A DNA stretch of 5,422 nt from Flavobacteriaceae bacterium (GTDB lineage: Bacteria > Bacteroidota > Bacteroidia > Flavobacteriales > Flavobacteriaceae). The notes below the pieces were generated by a model. That model saw nothing but the letters and a program-made list of their open reading frames with translations. It had not been told where the DNA came from and searched no databases. Shown piece by piece: positions 1-5,422 of the stretch. The translations under genes were made by a program, and so were the position numbers. Location of the stretch: contig JABDPL010000305.1 of the NCBI GenBank assembly GCA_013042825.1, positions 1-5,422 on the forward strand, written 5' to 3'. The first letter of the stretch is position 1. The number at the start of each line of letters is the position of its first letter.

Positions 1-1111
1 GAGTAAAGGAGTGCAGCCAGGAGGTAAGCTCTGCTGAATAATCCGGCCCGACGCCGGCTTCGGTACGATCGAGTCCGAGGTAACGCGAGTCCAGTCGTCC
101 GATAGTTTGCCCGGTTTCATCCCGCAATAACTCCTTCCAGAAGAACCGGGTTGGCACATCGAGGTTATGCTGAAGGATCACTTTCTTACTCAATCCGGAG
201 TAGGAGGCATATTTCTCAGCCACTTCGTTCTTTTCCTGTTCACTTATGAATCCGCCTTTTGCCAGTGCCGGCATCAGGGTATTTATCGCAAAGTCTTCAG
301 ATTCAGGCAGAATATCTGTAAGATCCTGATTTTGCAGGGCCGGTGGTAAAACCTTATGATGCCAGGCCGCAGCCGTAAAATAGGGCAGGTTGATGGCCGA
401 ATATACCGGCTGGTCTGTATTGTAAAGATTATAATCGGCAGGAGAAACCATTATTACGCCATTTAGGTACATCCACTGGCTGTTCTGTAATTCAAGTGAC
501 AAGCCCATGACCCGTGTACCGCCATAACTCTCACCGATGATGTATTTAGGAGACTCCCAGCGCTTTTTCCTGCTCACGAATGTATTGATCCATTCAGCCA
601 GGTATTTGACATCGGCATTTATCCCAAAGAACTGCTCGCGATCTGGCATCTTGCCTTCCGCATCAGGAATCATTCTTGAATAACCAGTATTGACAGGATT
701 AACGAAAACGATATCCGCAACATCAATTATAGAATATGGGTTGGGTTTAACGCCATACGGCTGAACAGGATAACCTTCATCGTCGATTTTCAGGATTTGC
801 GGACCCGTATAGGCGATATGCATCCATACCGATGCTGAACCCGGACCACCATTAAATGAAATGATCAATGGCCGCTTGGCTCTGTTCTTGACGTTATTCC
901 GCTCATAATAAGTATAGAACAAGGTTGCTATGGGATTTCCCATCTTGTCCCAAACGGGTTGGGTTCCGGTTGTTGCGGTATATGAAAAACTTTGCCCCTT
1001 AACCGTCGTGTTATGGGTAGTGGTCACCATGGTATCGACAGCTATCTCACGTTTTTGTGCGAATGTAGACATACAGATCAGGAGTACTAAGAGAATTGAA
1101 ATTCGTTTCAT
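1..1111 (-). CDS. Peptidase S10 (serine carboxypeptidase-like) exported protein, 3' end cut by window edge
   Basis: The gene starts with ATG at 1111 and stays open for 370 codons to the left edge, so the C-terminus is missing. Residues 1-18 form a signal peptide (MKRISILLVLLICMSTFA, then Q19), so the product is exported. Two S10 hallmarks are intact: the oxyanion-region motif NGGPGSAS at residues 87-94, and the nucleophile motif GESYGG at 193-198 with Ser195. The segment FVNPVNTGYS (136-145) matches the family block before the nucleophile. S10 enzymes remove C-terminal residues from peptides using a Ser-Asp-His triad. The Asp and His lie near the C-terminus, beyond the window, so the full triad cannot be confirmed. 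Bacterial members are usually near 490-500 residues, so about a quarter is missing. It is the last visible gene of the minus-strand cluster, 57 bp after the DUF2400 gene. No Shine-Dalgarno is seen, as is usual in Bacteroidota. The family call is firm; substrate is unknown. Confidence 0.9.
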   Translation of the reverse strand, partial: MKRISILLVLLICMSTFAQKREIAVDTMVTTTHNTTVKGQSFSYTATTGTQPVWDKMGNPIATLFYTYYERNNVKNRAKRPLIISFNGGPGSASVWMHIAYTGPQILKIDDEGYPVQPYGVKPNPYSIIDVADIVFVNPVNTGYSRMIPDAEGKMPDREQFFGINADVKYLAEWINTFVSRKKRWESPKYIIGESYGGTRVMGLSLELQNSQWMYLNGVIMVSPADYNLYNTDQPVYSAINLPYFTAAAWHHKVLPPALQNQDLTDILPESEDFAINTLMPALAKGGFISEQEKNEVAEKYASYSGLSKKVILQHNLDVPTRFFWKELLRDETGQTIGRLDSRYLGLDRTEAGVGPDYSAELTSWLHSFT

Positions 1112-1168
1112 AAAGCAATTATTTGGTTTTGGTTATTGTTTAAAAATTACTATTAAGATTTGAGCCTG
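1112..1168. other. Short A/T-rich intergenic spacer
   Basis: This 57-bp gap separates the DUF2400 stop codon (TAA, 1171-1169) from the peptidase start. It is A/T-rich. I see no GC-rich hairpin followed by a T run in the direction of transcription, and no convincing TAnnTTTG promoter box. It fits a within-operon spacer, though a weak promoter cannot be excluded. Confidence 0.4.
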
Positions 1169-1948
1169 TTAAAATTCTTCAAAAACGCTCATGCCAAACA
1201 GGGCAAAATCATATTTAACGGGATCGTCCGGATCCAGCGACCTCAGGGCCTGGTCTAATTCTATTACCGCTTTCGCATCATCTTGTTTTCGTGACAACAG
1301 ACCAAGTGCTCGTGCTATACGTCCCGAATGTACATCAAGAGGACAGGAGAGTTGGGCGGGTGAGAGCTGCTTCCACAGTCCGAAATCCACGCCCGTCTGA
1401 TCACGCCTGACCATCCATCGGAGGAACATGTTGAGGCGTTTGGCTGCCGAATTCTTAAGGGGGTCACTGATATGTTTTTGCGTTCGTTCGGAATGCGGGA
1501 TTTCGAAAAAATGAGTCTTTAATTTATGAATGGCAAATTGCAAATTGTCGGGTTCAGCATAGGTGTTGAAAACACCCTCTAAACCTCCATAATTTTCATA
1601 GATATGCCTTAAGCTCTTCGCGAATTGGATCAAATCCAGGTCGTTGAAGGTTCGATGCACGAAGCCTTTCAGGTTCTCAAGATCCTTATCACTATGTCCC
1701 ATAACGAATTCAAAGGGTGAAAAATCCATGCGATGCATCATTTCAAATGAATTTTTAATGATGCTTTTCCGGTTACCCCAGCTTATGCTGGCGGTGAGAA
1801 ATGCGGAGATCTCAATATTCTCCTTTAAATCGAAATAATGCGGCACCTGTATGGGATCACTGTCTACAAAGGCAACAGTATTGTAGTATATGACCTTTTG
1901 GTCAAGGAATTCCTTAAGCTCAGATTTATTTAATCCTTTTGGTAAAAT
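1169..1948 (-). CDS. TIGR02757 / DUF2400 family protein with non-canonical or misplaced start
   Basis: This is a conserved cytoplasmic protein of unproven function. With the ATT at 1948-1946 as start it has 259 residues, a normal size for the family; a conventional start exists only at GTG 1846 (225 residues). I favour the longer form because the in-frame sequence upstream of the GTG (ELKEFLDQKV, then SDPIQVPHYF) reads like the family's N-terminal block. Further motifs in the 259-residue numbering are WGNRK (57-61), VHRTF (97-101), FLRWMVRRDQ (175-184), PLDVHSGRIARALGLL (204-219) and a C-terminal DPVKYDFALFG. The FLRWMVR and LDVHSGR blocks resemble the catalytic region of helix-hairpin-helix DNA glycosylases (compare VDTH in endonuclease III), so a DNA-related role is possible but inferred. 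No signal peptide is visible. The frame runs straight into the lolD TGA with no spacer, implying co-transcription and probably coupled translation. Family call firm, start uncertain. Confidence 0.85.
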   Translation of the reverse strand: MLPKGLNKSELKEFLDQKVIYYNTVAFVDSDPIQVPHYFDLKENIEISAFLTASISWGNRKSIIKNSFEMMHRMDFSPFEFVMGHSDKDLENLKGFVHRTFNDLDLIQFAKSLRHIYENYGGLEGVFNTYAEPDNLQFAIHKLKTHFFEIPHSERTQKHISDPLKNSAAKRLNMFLRWMVRRDQTGVDFGLWKQLSPAQLSCPLDVHSGRIARALGLLSRKQDDAKAVIELDQALRSLDPDDPVKYDFALFGMSVFEEF

Positions 1949-1951
1949 AAC

Positions 1952-2638
1952 TCAGGTTTTATCTATTGAATCGATGATAAGCCCATCGACCATGGTCAAT
2001 TTCCTATCGGCCATATCGGCCAGTTCTTCATTATGGGTAACGATCACAAACGTCTGACCGAATTCATCCCGCAATTTAAAAAACAGATTATGGAGGTTCT
2101 CAGCCGATTCCGTATCGAGGTTTCCCGAAGGTTCATCGGCAAAAATGATCTTAGGGCTATTCACCAATGCCCTGGCCACGGCAACGCGCTGTTGCTCACC
2201 TCCTGATAATTCGTTGGGCTTATGGTCATACCGCTGCGATAGTCCCAGGAAATCAAGCAGTTCCTTTGCCCGTTTCTCAGCCTGGGTTTTCGTATGTCCT
2301 TTGATAAGGGCCGGTAGCATTACATTTTCAACAGCTGTGAATTCAGGTAACAATTGGTGAAACTGAAAAATAAAACCGAGAGATTCATTTCTAAACCTGG
2401 CGAGTTCTTTTTCAGACATTGAGACTACCTCCTGCCCATTGAGATTGAGTTCAGGCTTATCCTCTGTCGATGCCCTGTCCAGTGTTCCAAGGATTTGAAG
2501 CAGGGTCGTTTTTCCCGCACCTGAAGGGCCTACTATCGATACGATCTCACCTGAATTGATTTTAAGATCAACCCCCTTGAGTACATGCAGATCGTCAAAA
2601 TATTTATGAATGTTCTTTGCCTTGATCATTGTGGCCAT
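1952..2638 (-). CDS. lolD: LolD-type ABC transporter ATP-binding protein
   Basis: This is the ATPase subunit of a MacB/LolD-class (type VII) ABC system. In E. coli, LolD powers the LolCDE complex, which extracts lipoproteins from the inner membrane for delivery to the outer membrane. With ATG 2638 the protein has 228 residues, typical of LolD. All ATPase motifs are intact: Walker A GPSGAGKT (37-44), Q-loop Gln92 in FIFQFHQLLPEFTAVENV, signature LSGGE (144-148), Walker B IIFADE (164-169) with catalytic Glu169, D-loop SGNLD, and switch His202 in VTHN. The FQFHQLLPEFTA stretch is a strong LolD marker. Starts at 2638 (MATMIKAKN) and 2629 (MIKAKN) are both possible; a GTG at 2659 would add residues with no family match. 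No membrane partner (LolC/E) is in the window, so the substrate is inferred from family alone; MacB- or FtsE-like export is an alternative. It lies 43 bp after the DUF5916 gene and directly abuts the DUF2400 gene. Confidence 0.9.
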   Translation of the reverse strand: MATMIKAKNIHKYFDDLHVLKGVDLKINSGEIVSIVGPSGAGKTTLLQILGTLDRASTEDKPELNLNGQEVVSMSEKELARFRNESLGFIFQFHQLLPEFTAVENVMLPALIKGHTKTQAEKRAKELLDFLGLSQRYDHKPNELSGGEQQRVAVARALVNSPKIIFADEPSGNLDTESAENLHNLFFKLRDEFGQTFVIVTHNEELADMADRKLTMVDGLIIDSIDKT

Positions 2639-2681
2639 TAATTGGCCTGAAAATAACACATTCTGATCGTATGAGCAATGA
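2639..2681. other. Short spacer between DUF5916 gene and lolD
   Basis: This is a 43-bp gap on the minus strand between the TAA of the DUF5916 gene (2684-2682) and the preferred lolD start. No terminator hairpin or clear promoter box is visible. A CAGG lies about 8 bases upstream of ATG 2638 and may be a weak ribosome-binding site, which slightly favours that start over 2629. Confidence 0.35.
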
Positions 2682-5126
2682 TTAAATGTTCCTTTTATTT
2701 TTAAACCAGCCCTTCATATTATTATAGTCGAGAAAATAAATGAGACGAAGGGAAAATGTATGCTCTACAGCCTGGTCGAAAAGATTACCCAAACTGTTTC
2801 CATAGTTTATCTCGCTAGCCGCATCCTGATTGAACAATTGATTGCGGTATAGCGCGATTAGCTGGCTGCCGGGTGCAAACTGCCAGGTGTAACGCAAATC
2901 TAGGTTCCAGGTCATGAAATTGATATCCGGGTCGAATCCGATATTGTCTTTATTGTAGCCGGCCTCCTGGTCTAAACGCCCATTATCCATCAGGGCAAAA
3001 AGGTCCTGGTCATAGGTCACTGTTGTCCAGTAATTTCTGAAGGAAAGCGTAAGTGCATGTAAAGGATTAAAATTGTAGCTCCCCGATAAGCTGTTGGTCA
3101 GGCTTGTCTGATTGCGCTCCCCGAAAACTATATCATTGCCGTTATTCGTTACAAACCCTCTGTTCCCTTTGTTATTCTGATAATACAGATCATAATTCAT
3201 ACGGAAATTATCATTGAAACGAACCGTAGGTTCAAAACCTAACCAGAAATTAAAGAGGTCTCGCCCGTCTTCGAATAATGTTCCGAAACCGGCGTTTCCC
3301 TCTACAGCTAAAACCTTATTGTTATTGGTCTCGAACCATGCATTGGCGTTTAACCAGTTTTCGTAAATAAAAAACCGGTTATTGGCTGTATCCCTGGGCT
3401 CGAAATAATCGTATTGCTTTCCGATCTGGGTATTGATATTTCCACCGAACCAAAGCAATTTTTTGGTTTGTCCGTTAATGCTTAGTCCTAAGCTATTTCC
3501 CGTATAAGTGCCCGGATCGAAGAGCCTGTTATAGTTTCCCCAGACAAAGACATTAAAATTATTGAGTTTTTCCGTGGGTTCGAAGATACGGTAAGAGGCA
3601 TTAAAAAAGAGGTTGTTAAAGTTATTCCTGAACTGCAGGCCGAGATCATTGATATCATAGCTCCGATCGGCCATAGATATTCCAATCCTGGCGCGATAAT
3701 TTCCATAGATCTTGGCAGCTGAAAGCCGAGCAGCATATCCTATTTGGTCATCTTCAACGAGGTTTAATCGGCTCATTTTCCCCTCGCCGCTGAGGTTATA
3801 TTTATTCGACTTATTCGATATATCAAAAAGCAATCCGGTTACATTGGCATCCCTGAATTCTCCACTGCGTATAACATTGGTATTAATGAGGCTGACCGAT
3901 GAGTTCCTGTTGAACTGCTGGTCTATGACCAGGATATTGTAGTTCGCCAGGGGTTCAACGACCTGTTTTCTTATCTCTCCTGTGATGGTATCCTGAATGA
4001 CTGCATCGGTCTTTTCGGTTATGGCGTTAAAAAATCCGATACCCAAACCTTTTCTGGTACGGCCGGAGACCTTTGTTGCGTTTAGGGTTTTTACTTCGGA
4101 AGCTAGATTCTTGGTGATTTCGTTATCTTCAAGATCCACCGATCCAGTAGGAGCACTCCCCACGCGACGTGAAAAGAACAGGTTACCCTTATTGAAAAGG
4201 TCGACCCCTTCTGTAAAGAATTGCCGTTGTTCTGAAAAGGTTTGCTCAAAAGGCCCCAGGTTTAGAGTCACACGGTCGAATCCTGCCTGGCTGAAATCCG
4301 GGATAAGCGTGGCATCTAGTGTAAAGTTTTCGGTGATACCATATTTTACATCCAGTCCGATGCTGTAATCACTTTCCGAAGATCCGTCATAAGTTTTCTG
4401 AAGGGAAGAAACGAAAGGATAGAAGCTCAATCGGGTAGGAGGTTCAATGTTTTTGATGCCTTTTAGCTCCCCGTGATATAAACCGATATTTCCCTTGCTC
4501 ATATCTATGGGATTCCATGAATACTGGGAATTGTCAATGCGGAAACGCCTGTGAAACTGGATGCCCCAGGTCTGAACCTCATCATTCGAGAATCGAAGCG
4601 CCGCATAGGGAATCTTCATTTCAATGATCCAGCCGTCATCTACAAGACGGACCTCACTGTCCCAAACGGCATTCCATCCGAAATCCTCTCCATTATCCGG
4701 ACTGGCAACGGCATCGGCCTGGGTACCCGAGCTGAATACAAAGAATTCGGTATCGTTCTGTGCGTCATTATTCGGATTAAAGACCACCCCGAAAAAATCG
4801 GAATTTCCAAAATTATCGCGGCTGGTGAATTGCCGCTGAATATCCTCGGGATTGTCTTTTAGGTAGGCACTGAGATAAATGGCATTATCGTCATAAGCCA
4901 TTTTGACGGTTGTGGTTTTTTCCGGTGTTGGTTTTGCTCCCATATCAGGCCGGAATTGAATGAAGCCGGTTGCGGGCTCGGCAGCCTCCCAAACAGCATC
5001 ATTTAATATGCCATCTATCTTAGGGGCATCGTCGGTTTTGGTGATATTCAAAATTTTCTTGTCCTGGGCCGGAAGCATATGCACGCCAATGGCCAGAATG
5101 ACCGACAGCAGAAAAAGACGTTTCAT
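2682..5126 (-). CDS. DUF5916 outer-membrane protein with CBM9-like N-terminal domain
   Basis: This is an exported 814-residue protein. Residues 1-20 form a signal peptide (MKRLFLLSVILAIGVHMLPA, then Q21). Roughly residues 27-225 form a CBM9-like beta-sandwich domain: the entry motif PKIDGILNDAVWEAAEP (35-51), then AYDDNAIYLSAYLKD, and the closing GWIIEMKIPYAALRF (165-179). From about 232 to the end lies DUF5916, with its hallmark segments LIPDFSQAGFD (274-284) and RQFFTEGVDLF (301-311). The remainder has alternating aromatic/polar strands rich in Asn, Tyr and Phe, as expected of an outer-membrane beta-barrel. The last strand-like segment (789-802, HTFSLRLIYFLDYN) is followed by a 12-residue basic tail. 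No catalytic residues are recognised. The family is common in Bacteroidota and its role is unproven; a glycan or other envelope ligand is suggested only by the CBM9-like fold. It is the first gene of the cluster, and its ATG follows an A-rich stretch rather than a Shine-Dalgarno. Confidence 0.9.
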   Translation of the reverse strand: MKRLFLLSVILAIGVHMLPAQDKKILNITKTDDAPKIDGILNDAVWEAAEPATGFIQFRPDMGAKPTPEKTTTVKMAYDDNAIYLSAYLKDNPEDIQRQFTSRDNFGNSDFFGVVFNPNNDAQNDTEFFVFSSGTQADAVASPDNGEDFGWNAVWDSEVRLVDDGWIIEMKIPYAALRFSNDEVQTWGIQFHRRFRIDNSQYSWNPIDMSKGNIGLYHGELKGIKNIEPPTRLSFYPFVSSLQKTYDGSSESDYSIGLDVKYGITENFTLDATLIPDFSQAGFDRVTLNLGPFEQTFSEQRQFFTEGVDLFNKGNLFFSRRVGSAPTGSVDLEDNEITKNLASEVKTLNATKVSGRTRKGLGIGFFNAITEKTDAVIQDTITGEIRKQVVEPLANYNILVIDQQFNRNSSVSLINTNVIRSGEFRDANVTGLLFDISNKSNKYNLSGEGKMSRLNLVEDDQIGYAARLSAAKIYGNYRARIGISMADRSYDINDLGLQFRNNFNNLFFNASYRIFEPTEKLNNFNVFVWGNYNRLFDPGTYTGNSLGLSINGQTKKLLWFGGNINTQIGKQYDYFEPRDTANNRFFIYENWLNANAWFETNNNKVLAVEGNAGFGTLFEDGRDLFNFWLGFEPTVRFNDNFRMNYDLYYQNNKGNRGFVTNNGNDIVFGERNQTSLTNSLSGSYNFNPLHALTLSFRNYWTTVTYDQDLFALMDNGRLDQEAGYNKDNIGFDPDINFMTWNLDLRYTWQFAPGSQLIALYRNQLFNQDAASEINYGNSLGNLFDQAVEHTFSLRLIYFLDYNNMKGWFKNKRNI

Positions 5127-5176
5127 TTTTCGATTGATTGAATCAGGTTGTTTCAGTAATGACCATCATTTTCCGA

Positions 5177-5189
5177 TAATGTTACATTA
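5177..5189. promoter_or_regulatory. 13-nt palindrome at the predicted transcription start
   Basis: TAATGT and ACATTA form perfect 6-base arms around a single central T. The site lies immediately downstream of the -7 box at 5202-5195, where a bound repressor would block transcription of the minus-strand cluster. An operator is an inference; short A/T-rich palindromes can arise by chance. Confidence 0.3.
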
Positions 5190-5194
5190 CATAT

Positions 5195-5229
5195 CAAAAG
5201 TACTGTCGATATGGTCGCGATTTTCACAA
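5195..5229 (-). promoter_or_regulatory. Predicted Bacteroidota-type promoter for the DUF5916-lolD-DUF2400-S10 cluster
   Basis: Read on the minus strand, 5202-5195 is TACTTTTG, a full match to the Bacteroidota -7 consensus TAnnTTTG. A TTG at 5229-5227 could be the -33 element, but the 24-base spacing is longer than the usual 19 or so, so that half is weak. Transcription would start near 5190, giving a leader of about 60 bases before ATG 5126. Confidence 0.55.
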
Positions 5230-5268
5230 TTAAACGTTAAATAGCGGCACTTCTTGTTAATGTTTTGA

Positions 5269-5299
5269 TTTGTTGTTTTGCAATACTTGAATAATTTAT
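5269..5299 (+). promoter_or_regulatory. Possible promoter for the right-edge gene
   Basis: TTTG at 5269-5272 is followed after 19 bases by TAATTTAT at 5292-5299. This resembles the Bacteroidota -33/-7 pair with exact usual spacing, but the -7 box lacks the final TG of TAnnTTTG. TACATTTA at 5306-5313 is a closer -7 match but has poorer spacing to an upstream TTG or TTTG. The region is so A/T-rich that either could be chance. Confidence 0.3.
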
Positions 5300-5332
5300 T
5301 TTAATTACATTTAGTACCAAATACATATTGCT

Positions 5333-5422
5333 ATGTCTTATAATTTTGAAGAGAGTGGCCTTAAGGTTGATAAATCCATTTTGGAGAAATATGAAGAGAT
5401 AATCTCCTTTGTAGGGGAGGAC
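5333..5422 (+). CDS. 5' end of an unidentified plus-strand gene (possibly GTP cyclohydrolase I-like)
   Basis: ATG at 5333 opens a frame that runs without a stop for 30 codons to the right edge. The peptide begins MSYNFEESGLKVDK and ends YEEIISFVGED. It is acidic and soluble-looking, with no signal peptide. It is transcribed away from the minus-strand cluster, with A/T-rich promoter-like sequence upstream. The ending resembles the N-terminal helix of GTP cyclohydrolase I (FolE), where a helix of the form EILxxIGEDPxREGL precedes the catalytic domain. Thirty residues are too few for a firm assignment, so I give no gene symbol. That this is a real gene is more certain than its identity. Confidence 0.6.
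   Translation, partial: MSYNFEESGLKVDKSILEKYEEIISFVGED

Larger units (their letters stand above)
5127..5332. other. Divergent intergenic regulatory region
   Basis: These 206 bp separate two genes transcribed away from each other, so they must hold promoters for both. The side nearest 5126 carries a good Bacteroidota -7 box and a 13-nt palindrome. The side nearest 5333 is strongly A/T-rich, with several TTTG and TAATTT-like elements. Small perfect palindromes also occur (TCGCGA at 5215-5220, AACGTT at 5233-5238), which may be chance. I see no RNA gene and no small reading frame with recognisable content. Confidence 0.7.

Noticed and set aside
930..1163. 77-codon plus-strand frame
   Set aside because: It is antisense to the signal peptide and N-terminus of the S10 peptidase, which has clear family motifs.
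2639..2659. GTG at 2659 as the lolD start
   Set aside because: It adds only seven residues (MLFSGQL) with no match to LolD N-termini, while ATG codons at 2638 and 2629 give the normal family start.
3488..3736. 82-codon minus-strand frame in a different phase within the DUF5916 gene
   Set aside because: The main frame continues without interruption through this part with barrel-like sequence, so there is no sign of a frameshift.
3997..4368. 123-codon open frame on the plus strand
   Set aside because: It is antisense to conserved DUF5916 segments (PDFSQA, FFTEGVDLF), and its composition is that of a shadow frame.
4551..4862. 103-codon open frame on the plus strand
   Set aside because: It lies wholly inside the DUF5916 gene on the opposite strand, whose domains are unbroken here, and its translation has no recognisable family features.
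4960..5244. 94-codon plus-strand frame spanning the DUF5916 start and promoter region
   Set aside because: It is antisense to the signal peptide and CBM9-like start and crosses the predicted promoter; the peptide is low in recognisable content.
5255..5313. G/T-rich then A/T-rich tract as a possible repeat or origin element
   Set aside because: No regular repeat unit or DnaA-box-like site can be seen; promoter-type A/T richness explains it.

Overview
The window looks like a chromosomal segment from a member of the Bacteroidota, most likely a flavobacterium. The evidence is a DUF5916 outer-membrane-type protein, a TIGR02757 (DUF2400) protein, start regions that are A/T-rich with no strong Shine-Dalgarno, and a Bacteroidota-type promoter (-7 box TACTTTTG, consensus TAnnTTTG) ahead of the main gene cluster. 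Base composition looks moderate and even, and I see no mobile element, tRNA, rRNA or CRISPR array.

Layout. Four genes lie head to tail on the minus strand, read from right to left. First is a DUF5916 protein with a CBM9-like N-terminal domain and a signal peptide (5126-2682). After 43 bp comes a LolD-type ABC ATPase (2638-1952). The TIGR02757/DUF2400 protein follows with no spacer, in the same frame and separated from lolD only by the TGA codon (about 1948-1169). After 57 bp comes a secreted S10-family serine carboxypeptidase-like protein, which runs off the left edge (1111 to 1). The short gaps and lack of visible terminators suggest one transcription unit starting from the promoter near 5195-5229. 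A fifth gene begins at 5333 on the plus strand and is cut after 30 codons. The 206-bp region between 5126 and 5333 is therefore a divergent promoter region.

How the genes fit together. Three of the four cluster genes point to the cell envelope: a predicted outer-membrane barrel, the ATPase of a lipoprotein-release type exporter, and an exported peptidase. The DUF2400 protein is cytoplasmic, and its C-terminal half resembles a helix-hairpin-helix DNA glycosylase. No shared pathway can be shown from the sequence; co-transcription is the only supported link.

The main oddity is the start of the DUF2400 gene. Its conserved N-terminus continues in frame up to the lolD stop codon, yet there is no ATG, GTG or TTG before the conserved block. 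Either a rare start codon (ATT at 1948-1946) is used, or the protein starts at an internal GTG and loses conserved residues, or some readthrough fuses it to LolD. The second item worth checking is a 13-nt palindrome at the predicted transcription start of the DUF5916 gene. I found nothing that amounts to a clear new system.
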